A DNA stretch of 49,425 nt, from NCBI GenBank assembly GCA_947476215.1, contig CANJQI010000013.1, positions 1 through 49,425 of the forward strand, read 5' to 3'. Positions 23,587 to 32,240 of this stretch are shown here, in pieces. The stretch comes from Betaproteobacteria bacterium (lineage in GTDB: Bacteria > Pseudomonadota > Gammaproteobacteria > Burkholderiales > SG8-41). Made by a program: the position numbers and the translations under genes. Position 1 is the stretch's first letter. Each line of letters opens with the position of its first letter. Under the pieces are notes generated by a model. That model saw only the letters and a program-made list of their open reading frames with translations, did not search any database and had not been told where the DNA came from.

Positions 23587-25659
23587 CTATATTGCGTGCC
23601 CTACACGCGCTCCATCGGCTATGGCCTGCAGAATCAGACGCGACTCGGTGCAATCGCCTATCGCATGGATCTCCGGCACCAGTCCCTGTAGATCCCTGGC
23701 AAGCTGCGGATTGGATGCCGGCGGCAGTGCCGTGATTATCGAATCCGCGGCGATGGTGGCGGTCTCGCCTTCGGGGGTGCGTATCACAAGGCCCGCGTCG
23801 GTAATTTCCTTGAACTCCACGCCGGTCAGTATGATGGTGCCCTTTTTCCTTAACCAGCCGAGCAGGCGGTTCTTCAGCACGATGGAGATGCCATCGCCGA
23901 GTTGATCGGAAGATTCGACGATGGTCACCCGCCTGCCCCTCTTGACCATGAACGCGGCCAACTGGCAGCCATGAAGCTGCCCTCCCATGATCACCACCCT
24001 GTTGCCCACCGGCAGCCAGAACCGTGTTGCCCATCCCAGGAGTTTCGCGCCCAACAAGCCGAGGAACGGCGCCGCCTTGCGGGCCAGCACTTCACCGCCC
24101 AATACGATCTTGTGGTCTATCCCGGGAATGTGCGGTGTAACCCGCTGCCCACCCGTAGCCACGACTACCACCTCGGGTTTGAGCGACCGCGCCAATGCCG
24201 GAGTAAATTCCTCCCCGAGCCGGATATTCACGGCACGCTTGTGCAACTGGGTTTCATAGTAACTGACCAGCGCCGGCAAATTTTCTATCTCGGTGCCTTT
24301 GATCAAAGCGGCGAGCGGCAGCGATCCGCCCAGCGCTGATTCCTTTTCGTAGAGCGTCACCTGGTGGCCCCGCGCGGCGGCAACTATCGCGGCTTCCATC
24401 CCGCCCGGGCCGGCGCCGATGACAAAGACTTTTTTCTTCCTTGCCGCCGGTTTAATTTCATACTCGCGTTCCTTGCCCAGCGCCGCGTTGACGCGACAAT
24501 GCGCAGGTTTGTATTTGCCGAATTCAGTGCGGCATTCGAGGCCCTGCATGCACGGCCTGACATCCTCGAATCTGCCTTCCGCGATTTTTCGCGGCAATTC
24601 CGGATCCGCCAGCAGACGTCTGCCCATGGCGATAGCGTCGGCCTTGCCGTGACGCAGCACCCATTCTCCGAGTTCGGGCCCCAGACTGCCCACGGCAATC
24701 ACGGGAATGGACACCGCCTCCTTGATGATCGCCGCTTTACCGGCAACGATGCCGGGTTTCTCGACCACTTCCGTCGGAACGGTGCGCTCGGGAAACAGCA
24801 ACTGCTCGGCGTACTGCGCCCACGCATAGTCGCCTTTGCCATACCCCCAGTTGGTCACATTGATAATGTCCAACCCGGCGGCTTCCAGCAGCTTTGCGAT
24901 ACCCGCGCTTTCCGCCGACGTCGTGCCGCGCTCGTGCCCCCACTCCTGGCCGTTGATGCGCATGCCGATGACAAAGTCCTTGCCGACGCGCGCACGCGCG
25001 GCGCGTATGATATCGGCCGGAAAACGCGCGCGCGTTGCCAGCGACGCACATCCGTATTCATCGTCGCGCCGGTTCCACACGCGGGACAGAAAACTGTTGA
25101 GCAAATAGGAGTGTCCGGCGTGTATCTCGACGCCGTCGAATCCCGCCTTTTGCGCCCGCCACACCGCATCGGCATGTTTCTCTATGCAATGCTCGATATC
25201 GGCGCGCGTCATGGCGCGCGGCTGGTCGTATTTCATGCGCGGGTCGGCGACCGGATCATCGTCTTCGGCAAGCTCGGACGGCACCAGGGGCCGCAACCCT
25301 GAAAACGTGCCCGCCGGTCCGTTGTGCGTCAGTTGCAGAAATGTCGGGCAACCGTGACTGTGTATCGCTTCCGTCAACCTGGAAAACGATGGAATAAATA
25401 CGTCATCGTCCAGACGCAACCGGTTTTCCCCCTTGCCGCCGATAGGAAAATCAACGCAACTGCTTTCGGTGATCAGCAATCCCACGCCGCCCTGGGCGAG
25501 TCCGCTGTAAAAGGCAATCTGCATGTCGCTGACGTTACCGTCGCTGGCCGCGAAACCCAGGGTAGTCGCCGGCTTGACCATGCGATTACGAAATCTGACA
25601 TTCTTGACCTGTAACGGCTCCAGCAGCTTTTTGAACCGCTCTCTCTCATCGACTATCAT
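23587..25659 (-). CDS. Old-yellow-enzyme/2,4-dienoyl-CoA reductase-type flavoprotein
   Basis: 690 residues. The N-terminal FMN TIM barrel (to about 370) carries LEPLQVKNVRFRNRMVKPA, FLQLTHNG and the active-site strand FDGVEIHAGHSYLLNSFLS. A C-terminal FAD/NAD(P) module begins KVFVIGAGPGGMEAAIVAA near 410. The layout matches FadH, trimethylamine dehydrogenase and enoate reductases. The [4Fe-4S] linker is unusual: RPCMQGLECRTEFGKYKPAH is followed by a third Cys, so the spacing is C-x5-C-x10-C, with Gly where the second of four Cys should be. The cluster may be altered or absent. The gene is in the same strand block as the HyuAB genes. A reductase or demethylase of an unsaturated acid is plausible. 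Confidence 0.92.
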   Translation of the reverse strand: MIVDERERFKKLLEPLQVKNVRFRNRMVKPATTLGFAASDGNVSDMQIAFYSGLAQGGVGLLITESSCVDFPIGGKGENRLRLDDDVFIPSFSRLTEAIHSHGCPTFLQLTHNGPAGTFSGLRPLVPSELAEDDDPVADPRMKYDQPRAMTRADIEHCIEKHADAVWRAQKAGFDGVEIHAGHSYLLNSFLSRVWNRRDDEYGCASLATRARFPADIIRAARARVGKDFVIGMRINGQEWGHERGTTSAESAGIAKLLEAAGLDIINVTNWGYGKGDYAWAQYAEQLLFPERTVPTEVVEKPGIVAGKAAIIKEAVSIPVIAVGSLGPELGEWVLRHGKADAIAMGRRLLADPELPRKIAEGRFEDVRPCMQGLECRTEFGKYKPAHCRVNAALGKEREYEIKPAARKKKVFVIGAGPGGMEAAIVAAARGHQVTLYEKESALGGSLPLAALIKGTEIENLPALVSYYETQLHKRAVNIRLGEEFTPALARSLKPEVVVVATGGQRVTPHIPGIDHKIVLGGEVLARKAAPFLGLLGAKLLGWATRFWLPVGNRVVIMGGQLHGCQLAAFMVKRGRRVTIVESSDQLGDGISIVLKNRLLGWLRKKGTIILTGVEFKEITDAGLVIRTPEGETATIAADSIITALPPASNPQLARDLQGLVPEIHAIGDCTESRLILQAIADGARVGHAI

Positions 25660-25702
25660 TTTCTCGTGTCCCGTGTATTTCCATCATGTAAGGGGTGCTG
25701 CG

Positions 25703-26725
25703 CTAGCGCTCCACCGGCTTGATGCCAGCGGATGTAATAAGCTGTTGATATCGCTTGAGTTCTTTCTGTATGTGCTCGGCGGTCTGCGACGGAGTCGCGG
25801 CTATGACCTGCCCCCCGTCGGCCTCTATATTGTTTTTTACAGAACTGACCATCAGCGCCTTGCGGATCTCGTTGTTCAGCACACCCACCACTTCGGTGCT
25901 CATGCGCGCCGGTCCCAATATGACATACCACAGACCAAATTCAAATCCAGGAACGCCGGCTTCCGCTATCGTCGGCACCTGCGCCAATGCCGTCACGCGC
26001 GTCAGGCTGGTAACCCCCAGCGCACGAACCCGCCCGGCATTGACCATGGACACGGCGGGCAGAACCGCAGTGACCTTGAGCTCGATCTGGCCGCTGGCGA
26101 CATCGGACAACGATGGCCCGCCGCCTTTATAGGGCACGTGATTCAGCGGAACACCCGCCATGTACCGGAAAAGCTCCACAACGAGATGAGACGGCGTGCC
26201 GGCGCCGGCGGATCCATAATTCAGCGGATGCACCGAACGCTTTGCCAAGGCAATCAATTCCCTGATATTCCTGGCGGGAACAGAAGGGTGCACGACCGCC
26301 ACCATGGGGGATGACGCGAGTAGCGCCACCGGCGTGAAATCGGCCACCGCATCGTAAGGCAATCGGGTGTAGAGCGCGGGGTTGATTGTGTGCGTACCCG
26401 TGGTCGACAACAGCGTGTACCCATCCGGGTTGGCCTTTGCCACCAGTTCGGTACCTATGATGCCACTCGCGCCCGCCCGATTGTCGATGACGAATGGCTG
26501 TCCCAGACTCTGCGACATTTCCCGTCCCATCAACCGCACCAATATGTCGGTGGTACCACCGGGGGCTATGGGCACTACGATCCGCACGGCACGATTCGGG
26601 TAGCTCTGCCCGATAGCCGGAAAACTCAGCTCGATCGACAGCGCGCTGGCGACAGCCAGCGACAAGTATCGAAACGTCACAAAGCGGCGATTCAGCAGCA
26701 ACCCCGATGCAATATTGTCACTCAT
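25703..26725 (-). CDS. Bug/TctC-family periplasmic substrate-binding protein (3 of 9)
   Basis: 340 residues from the ATG at 26725, which has GAGGAG five bases upstream; a GTG two codons earlier is possible. It has an N-terminal basic region plus a hydrophobic segment ending near FPAIGQ-SYPNRAVRIV. Family marks are VPIAPGGTTDILVRLMG, SLGQPFVIDNRAGASG, NPDGYTLLSTTGTHTINPAL, HPSVPARNIRELIALAKRSVH and LNYGSAGAGTPSHL. This subtype (GGTTDI, IDNRAGA, THTINP) is the classical Bug form and differs from the GGxxD/ENRxGG group elsewhere in the window. It probably shares a transcript with the reductase downstream. Confidence 0.95.
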   Translation of the reverse strand: MSDNIASGLLLNRRFVTFRYLSLAVASALSIELSFPAIGQSYPNRAVRIVVPIAPGGTTDILVRLMGREMSQSLGQPFVIDNRAGASGIIGTELVAKANPDGYTLLSTTGTHTINPALYTRLPYDAVADFTPVALLASSPMVAVVHPSVPARNIRELIALAKRSVHPLNYGSAGAGTPSHLVVELFRYMAGVPLNHVPYKGGGPSLSDVASGQIELKVTAVLPAVSMVNAGRVRALGVTSLTRVTALAQVPTIAEAGVPGFEFGLWYVILGPARMSTEVVGVLNNEIRKALMVSSVKNNIEADGGQVIAATPSQTAEHIQKELKRYQQLITSAGIKPVER

Positions 26726-26793
26726 CGTCACTCCTCACAATTTCCCAACGTGGCTCGTTGTCGATACTCACGAAAGCGTCACACGCAACCATG

Positions 26794-27780
26794 TCACTCG
26801 CGTTTGATCTTCGCGGTCTTGAACACGCGGCTAAACAGATCCAGCTGGCGTCTGATCTCGGCCGCAAACTCGTCCGGCGAACTGCCCACCGGATACGATC
26901 CGCCGGCGGCCAGACTGGCCAACACATCCGGCAGTTTCAGCAACCTCACCACTTCACGATGCAGCCTGTCCACGACGGCACGCGGCGTCCTGGCGGGGGC
27001 GATGAGCCCTTCCCACGGCGCGAAGTCCAAGCCTTGCAACCCGGCCTCCTGGAATGTTGCCACATCCGGCAGCGATGCAAGGCGCACCTTACTCGAAGTA
27101 CCCAGCACCTTGAGTCTGCCGCTCTTGATTGCAGCCATGGATGTCGTCATGCTCGAGAAGAAAAACTGCACCTCACCCTGCAATACGCCTACCACAGCCT
27201 GCGCCCCCCCTTTATAGGGGACGACGACAAAATCCGTACCGGTTTGCTGCCTGAACATTTGCATGGTCAGGGCGCCCGCGCCAGCGGTTCCAGCCGTGCC
27301 ACCACTGAGTGCGCCCGGTTTCGCCTTCGCCATGGCGATCAAGTCCTTCGTGGACGACACGGGAAACGACGCATTAACGACCAGCACCAGCGGCTGCGTG
27401 ACTATCTGCGTGATAAACGTGAAATCCCGCTCCGTATCGTACGGAAGTTTGTCGTAAACGAACGGATTGAGGGTGTGATTCGCATTCGCCATCTGCAGCG
27501 TGTAGCCGTTGGGCTGTGCGCTCGCGACGATCTCCGATGCAATGGTATGTCCCGCGCCCGGTCTGTTGTCGAGAACCACAGGTTGACCAAGATTGCGCAG
27601 AAACTCGTTTGCGACGATACGCGCCAGTACGTCCGTGCCGCCGCCCGGCGGCACACCGAGCAACAGCCGTATCGGTCTGGACGGAAAGCTGTTGACGCTC
27701 GAGGGACTACCTTGCCCCCAAACGCCTGCCGGCAGACACGCCCAAACAAATGCGATGACAGAGGCATGCCTGACCGTCAT
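26794..27780 (-). CDS. Bug/TctC-family periplasmic substrate-binding protein (4 of 9)
   Basis: 328 residues from the ATG at 27780, preceded by CAGGGGG; longer frames add unlike sequence. The signal peptide ends GVWGQ-GSPSS. Marks are FPSRPIRLLLGVPPGGGTDV, NLGQPVVLDNRPGAGH, QPNGYTLQMANANHTLNPFV and LEGL/IAPARTPRAVVDR. The ANANHTLNPFVYDKLPYD segment, WEGLIAPA and the C-terminal FSRVFKTAKIKRE make it a clear paralogue of the receptor at 42156 (NANHTLNQFVYGKLRYD, FSRVYDGGKIRRE). The two may bind related ligands. It lies in the same direction as its neighbours at 25703 and 27806. Confidence 0.95.
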   Translation of the reverse strand: MTVRHASVIAFVWACLPAGVWGQGSPSSVNSFPSRPIRLLLGVPPGGGTDVLARIVANEFLRNLGQPVVLDNRPGAGHTIASEIVASAQPNGYTLQMANANHTLNPFVYDKLPYDTERDFTFITQIVTQPLVLVVNASFPVSSTKDLIAMAKAKPGALSGGTAGTAGAGALTMQMFRQQTGTDFVVVPYKGGAQAVVGVLQGEVQFFFSSMTTSMAAIKSGRLKVLGTSSKVRLASLPDVATFQEAGLQGLDFAPWEGLIAPARTPRAVVDRLHREVVRLLKLPDVLASLAAGGSYPVGSSPDEFAAEIRRQLDLFSRVFKTAKIKRE

Positions 27781-27805
27781 GATGCCCCCTGAAACCGGCA
27801 TCGCG

Positions 27806-28921
27806 CTAATCGCCGGTAACAATGACTTCGTCGCCCTCAACGGTAAACTTGTGATTGAACCCATCCGAAACCCACGACATATATTTCACCATGTCCGCAA
27901 AACGCGGATCGGCACTGCGCAAGGGTTCGGTTCGGTATTGCTTGTCCATCATCATGGGCAGGAACGACACTCGCTGCACGCCCTGCTTCGAAACCACGGC
28001 TTTGGCAAGCAGCGCACGCCTGCAATCCCGGCCATATGGCATCAACGGATATTCCGGATCCTGATCGGTGTAGTTACGAATGGCGCCATGTACCCACGGC
28101 AGATCTTTCCAGCTCGGCGCTTCAAACGGCTTGGTCATGGAAAACACGCCAAGGCTGTAGAAAATGGTTTTACCCTTGTAGACTTCGATCGCCTTCGACA
28201 GATGCGGTGAATGTCCTAGCACCAGGTCGGCACCGGCGTCGATACATGCACGGGCAACCGCAACGTGATAGTCGGGAATGACGCGCGGTAGGCGAATAAT
28301 TCCATAGTGAAGCGCGACAACAACGATGTCGACCTTGGCGCGCAGCGCAGAAATATCTTCCACCAGCATCTTTAGATCGCGTTCGTCCGGATCGGTCCAG
28401 ATGCGCACCGGCGCATGCGGTCCACGCGGCTCATAACGGGTGTTGACGCGCATGCGCACGATACCCGGCTTGCCCGGGCCCGCTTCGCTGCCAGGGTGCG
28501 CCACCGAACAGCTGGACAGGTAGCCTACCTTGACACCTTTCCGCTCCACGACCGCCGGCTCGCGCGCCTCGGCGAGATCCCGCCCCGCGCCCATGACCTG
28601 CATGCCCTTGCCCAGCAATAGCGCCCGAGTATCCAGCATGGCATTGGGTCCGGCGTCGTAGATATGATTGTTACTGAGATTCACCACATCAAATGCGCAA
28701 TCGGTGAAAATCTGCGACATCTCCACGGGTTGCCGGACCTGTGGCGCCAGGTCGTTGTCCTCACCGCGGTCGGAATAGGTACGCATGCAATTGACATAGC
28801 GCACATCCGCCTTTGCGAGAACCGGGCGCACCAGTTCGGTGTAACGCTCCATGGGAAAACCGTCCTTCGGACCGTGCACCGGACCACAGTCGCCACCTGC
28901 AAGCAATGTTATTTCAGCCAT
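27806..28921 (-). CDS. CapA-like (poly-gamma-glutamate synthesis type) metallophosphatase-fold protein, copy 1
   Basis: 371 residues with GGGAG before the ATG. It starts directly with the first beta strand LLAGGDCGPVHGP and has no signal peptide or membrane anchor, unlike capsule-type CapA/PgsA. Family marks are DVVNLSNNHIYDAG, GVKVGYLSSCSV, DIVVVALHYGI, LVLGHSPHLSKAIEVYKGKT and IFYSLGVFSMT. The usual NLE motif is NCM (YVNCMRTYSDRG), so one presumed metal ligand is missing. It is closely similar to the divergent gene at 30148. The role is unknown; neighbours argue for a cytosolic step in acid or amide catabolism rather than capsule formation. Confidence 0.88.
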   Translation of the reverse strand: MAEITLLAGGDCGPVHGPKDGFPMERYTELVRPVLAKADVRYVNCMRTYSDRGEDNDLAPQVRQPVEMSQIFTDCAFDVVNLSNNHIYDAGPNAMLDTRALLLGKGMQVMGAGRDLAEAREPAVVERKGVKVGYLSSCSVAHPGSEAGPGKPGIVRMRVNTRYEPRGPHAPVRIWTDPDERDLKMLVEDISALRAKVDIVVVALHYGIIRLPRVIPDYHVAVARACIDAGADLVLGHSPHLSKAIEVYKGKTIFYSLGVFSMTKPFEAPSWKDLPWVHGAIRNYTDQDPEYPLMPYGRDCRRALLAKAVVSKQGVQRVSFLPMMMDKQYRTEPLRSADPRFADMVKYMSWVSDGFNHKFTVEGDEVIVTGD

Positions 28922-28956
28922 GTTGTCTCCCTACCCCGTTTGATTAAAGTCCTGCG

Positions 28957-29922
28957 CTATTCACGTATGCCCGCATCCCTGATGAGTTTGCCCCACTTGG
29001 CCATATCCGATTTGATCGTGGCAAGCAGCTGTTCGGGTGTCCCGCCAGCGGGCTCCAGTCCCGCCGCCAGAAACTTCTCCTTGACGTCGGGTAGCATCAG
29101 GAATCGCACCGTCTCCTGATTCAGGCGATTGATAATCGCCGCTGGCGTGTTGGCCGGCGCAAACATTGCATAGAGCGACTCCGCATCGTAGCCCGGCAGA
29201 CCCGACGCCGCCACCGTCGCCAACCCCGGCATCAGCGGCGATGGCTGCGCGCTGGTAATCGCCAATGCGCGCAAGCGTCCCGATTTGACGTGCGGCAATG
29301 CCGCGCCGGTTACCGAAAACGTCAACTGCACTTCGCCGCCGATCAAGGCATTCAGTGCCGGTCCGCCGCCTTTATAAGGTACGCGGACGATATTGATCTT
29401 CGCCATCGTCTTGAAAAGTTCAGAAGCCATATGTGTGGCATTGCCCGAGCCTATGCCGGCCTCGTTGAGTTCACCCGGGCGGTTACGCGCAAGCGCGACC
29501 AGGGCCGCCACCGACTTGACCGGCAGCGTCGGGTGCACCAGCAATACGCTGGGCGATCGGATCACCAGCGTAATGGGTGCAAGATCCCGTATCGTATCCC
29601 ACGGCACATTATCGGCCATGAACTGAAAGAGCCAGATGTTGCCGCCATAGACCAGCAAGGTATAACCATCCGGCTTGGCCTTGATTACCGCCTGAACGGC
29701 GAGCGCGCCGCCGGCGCTGATGCGATTCTCTATGATCAACTGCTGCCCAAGACTGCCGGCTATACCCTGCGCGAGCAATCGCGCCGTCAGATCGAGAGCG
29801 CCCCCCGGACCGCCCGTCACTATGCGCACAGGCTGGCTGGGGTAGTTCTGCGCATCTGCGACCGCCATGCCATCCAGCATGGCGGTAACACAACACATGC
29901 ATGCGACGCTGCGCGATATCAA
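28957..29922 (-). CDS. Bug/TctC-family periplasmic substrate-binding protein (5 of 9)
   Basis: The preferred start is a TTG at 29922 with GGAG eight bases upstream, giving 321 residues and a hydrophobic leader ending MAVADAQNYPSQPVRIV; an upstream TTG at 29967 is a weaker option. Marks are GGPGGALDLTARLLAQG, SLGQQLIIENRISAGG, KPDGYTLLVYGGNIW, HPTLPVKSVAALVALARNRPG and LNEAGIGSGNATHMASELFK, with final KLIRDAGIRE. It is placed between the two CapA-like genes and convergent with neither: it is transcribed with copy 1 and divergent from copy 2. Confidence 0.94.
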   Translation of the reverse strand: MISRSVACMCCVTAMLDGMAVADAQNYPSQPVRIVTGGPGGALDLTARLLAQGIAGSLGQQLIIENRISAGGALAVQAVIKAKPDGYTLLVYGGNIWLFQFMADNVPWDTIRDLAPITLVIRSPSVLLVHPTLPVKSVAALVALARNRPGELNEAGIGSGNATHMASELFKTMAKINIVRVPYKGGGPALNALIGGEVQLTFSVTGAALPHVKSGRLRALAITSAQPSPLMPGLATVAASGLPGYDAESLYAMFAPANTPAAIINRLNQETVRFLMLPDVKEKFLAAGLEPAGGTPEQLLATIKSDMAKWGKLIRDAGIRE

Positions 29923-30078
29923 TCTGATCTCTCCGGAATGTCGCTGGCACGCAAGGCAGGCGGTCAACGAACTCTACATATTCTACTCGAACTTGTATGC
30001 GCTCGAAGTCTTGCGCTGCGCTTCAAACGCGCGGCCTCACATCAGCGCTGAATCGCCATGCAGATGCCGGGCGTTGAC

Positions 30079-30108
30079 TTGACCCCATGCTGTATTGAAG
30101 CTAATAAT
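30079..30108 (+). promoter_or_regulatory. Sigma70-like promoter for the plus-strand CapA/racemase/mutase block
   Basis: TTGACC (30079-30084) and AATAAT (30103-30108) are 18 bp apart, each one base off consensus. The start site would lie near 30115, about 33 nt before the ATG at 30148. Confidence 0.45.
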
Positions 30109-30147
30109 ACGCCCACTGAAAAACTTCATATCAAGGGATGCAGAATC

Positions 30148-31284
30148 ATGGCGGAAAAAAGTGTTGTCCTGTTCGGGGTCGGCGACGTCGGCCCTATACA
30201 CGAGCCGATGGACATCTACGGCGCCCACGTCCGATCGACGCTTGCCACGGGCGACATACGATTCGCGCAATGTGAACGTCTATACTCCGACCGCGGGGCG
30301 TTGCAGGTTCATTCCGGCGTTCACGAACGGCCGCTTAAAGCGCACATGGCATCGGTATTCTCCGATTGCGGATTCAACGTCATTTCCCTGGCCAGCAATC
30401 ACGGCATGGATTGGGGTCCCGATGCCCTGATGGACACCATAGAACTATTCCGCAAGCATGGAATGCAGACCGTCGGCGGCGGCGCCAATATCAAGGAAGC
30501 CCGCCAACCCGCCATCGTCGACAGCAATGGAATCAAGGTTGCGGTCCTCGCTTACTGCTCGGTCATAAAGGAAGGCTATGCGGCAGGCGCGAATACGCCG
30601 GGCGTCGCGCCGCTGCGCATACACACCTACTATGAACCCATCGAGTACCAGGCTGGCGTGCCGCCGCGCGTCGTCACAGTCCCCTACGAGGAGGATCTCG
30701 CTGCCATGGTCAACGACATCAAGGAGGCGAAAAAGATCGCCGATGTCGTGGTCGTGTCGCTGCACTGGGGCATACATTTCATCCCGCGCCTGATTGCCGA
30801 ATACCAGCCGATAGTCGCCAAGGCCGCCTATGCTGCAGGCGCGGCGCTGATCCTCGGTCACCACGCGCATGCGCCGAAAGCGATCGGCGTGCACGGCGGT
30901 AAAGTGTGCTTTTACAGCCTGAGCAATTTCATCATGACCTCGCGGCTCACCGAGCGGCTCATGGCCAAGGAAAACACAACCTCCGCCCATGAAGCATTGG
31001 CGAAGTTTGCCAAGCGTTACGGCGTCAAGGTGCTGCCGGGCGATCCCTTGCCGTACGGCACGGACAGCGCGCGCAGCCTGATTGCCAAAGCTGTAATCAC
31101 GCGCGAGGGTGTAAAACAGGCATCGTTCCTGCCGGTTCTGATCGATAAACAATGCCGGCCGGAAATCCTGAAACACGGCGATGCGCGTTTCGATGACGCC
31201 GTCAAGTTCATGGACTGGCTGTCCGAGGACTTCGACCATCAGTTTACGGTCCATGGCGACGAGGTCCTGATCAGCGGCAAGTAA
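30148..31284 (+). CDS. CapA-like metallophosphatase-fold protein, copy 2
   Basis: 378 residues from the ATG at 30148 (AAGGGA upstream); a longer upstream frame has no family similarity. As in copy 1, the protein begins with LFGVGDVGPIHEPMD, lacks a signal peptide, and shows NVISLASNHGMDWGPDALMD, DVVVVSLHWGIHF, LILGHHAHAPKAIGVHGGKV, CFYSLSNF and a C-terminal LPVLIDKQCRPEI matching LPMMMDKQYRTEP in copy 1. Here the NLE-equivalent reads QCER, keeping the Glu. The two copies therefore differ at a presumed metal-site position. It heads the plus-strand block containing the racemase-like, B12 and mutase genes. Confidence 0.88.
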   Translation: MAEKSVVLFGVGDVGPIHEPMDIYGAHVRSTLATGDIRFAQCERLYSDRGALQVHSGVHERPLKAHMASVFSDCGFNVISLASNHGMDWGPDALMDTIELFRKHGMQTVGGGANIKEARQPAIVDSNGIKVAVLAYCSVIKEGYAAGANTPGVAPLRIHTYYEPIEYQAGVPPRVVTVPYEEDLAAMVNDIKEAKKIADVVVVSLHWGIHFIPRLIAEYQPIVAKAAYAAGAALILGHHAHAPKAIGVHGGKVCFYSLSNFIMTSRLTERLMAKENTTSAHEALAKFAKRYGVKVLPGDPLPYGTDSARSLIAKAVITREGVKQASFLPVLIDKQCRPEILKHGDARFDDAVKFMDWLSEDFDHQFTVHGDEVLISGK

Positions 31285-31454
31285 GACGGCGGCGCTCAGG
31301 TTCCGCCGTACAACACAATCCGGACAAACGGCGAATCACGGCTCGCCGGTTGCCATGCAGTCAACCGTCTGATCATCCGGCGACTGAGCTGACCGGTTTC
31401 CTGTTCCGGCTGGCTTGTGCGCCCGGCGATATCGACCTTTGAGGAGTTACGAGT

Positions 31455-32237
31455 ATGAAAATTTGGTTTCAGGCGTTAAGCCCCAGTCCCAACATAGACC
31501 CGAGGTGGGCGCCATATGAAGACGCGTGCGCGCGCTACTGCCCCACCATCGCAAGGCCTGACACGCACATCCATTTCGCGTCGACGGAAACACGCGCACC
31601 GAAAATGATAGTGTCGAGCTATATACAGTACCTGCACCTGGGCCAGGTCATAGAAAATGCCATCCACGCTGAGCGCGACGGCTACGACGCCTTTATCGTC
31701 GGCGGCATGCGTGACCTCGGATATTCGGAACTCCGCGAAGCCGTTGATATTCCTGTCATTTTTATCAGCGAGGTGTCATATCAAGTCGCGGCCATGATGT
31801 CTTCAAAATTCGCCGTCATACACTCCGACGAGCATCCGTTGCAGGCCGCAGCGGCCATCATCCGCAAGTACGGCCTCGAAGCGCATAGCGTACCCGGAGC
31901 GCATATCGGATATACGCAGACCGATCTGATCGAAACTTTCGAAAAAAATCCGAAGAAAATCATCGAAGAGATCCGCGTGGCCTCCCAGGGCCCCATAGAG
32001 CGCGGCGCGGCCATGCTGGTGCCGGGATTTGCGGCAATCAATGTGTTCCTCGCTGAACACGGTGTGCGCGATATCGACGGCGTACCGATCCTCGACTGCC
32101 AGGCGGCGGTGATCAAGACCGCCGAGATGCAGGTCGATCTGCGCCGGCTGGGCATTCCGAAGGCACGCCTGGGTCCCAAGTTTTCGGTTTTGAAGTCGGA
32201 TATCGAAACCGCGCGCAAGGTATATGGATTGTCATAG
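31455..32237 (+). CDS. Asp/Glu/hydantoin racemase superfamily protein lacking both catalytic Cys, copy A
   Basis: 260 residues, GAGGAG before the ATG. The fold is recognisable from VIENAIHAERDGYDAFIVGG, REAVDIPVIFISEVSYQVAA and GAAMLVPGFAAINVFLAEHG, then IDGVPILDCQAAVIKTAEMQ. In hydantoin and glutamate racemases two Cys do the acid/base work, one before the DPG-like turn and one in LGCxGM. Here those positions read VGGMRDLG and VPGFAA, so neither Cys is present. It is therefore probably not a two-base racemase; a decarboxylase, isomerase or hydrolase-like role is possible. It is followed after 3 bp by copy B. Confidence 0.88.
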   Translation: MKIWFQALSPSPNIDPRWAPYEDACARYCPTIARPDTHIHFASTETRAPKMIVSSYIQYLHLGQVIENAIHAERDGYDAFIVGGMRDLGYSELREAVDIPVIFISEVSYQVAAMMSSKFAVIHSDEHPLQAAAAIIRKYGLEAHSVPGAHIGYTQTDLIETFEKNPKKIIEEIRVASQGPIERGAAMLVPGFAAINVFLAEHGVRDIDGVPILDCQAAVIKTAEMQVDLRRLGIPKARLGPKFSVLKSDIETARKVYGLS

Positions 32238-32240
32238 CAC

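Noticed and set aside
31286-31309. Perfect hairpin ACGGCGG/CCGCCGT after the CapA-like copy 2 gene as a terminator
   Set aside because: No U-tract follows (ACAACACA), and the racemase-like gene downstream has the same orientation; it may be a processing or weak stalling structure only.
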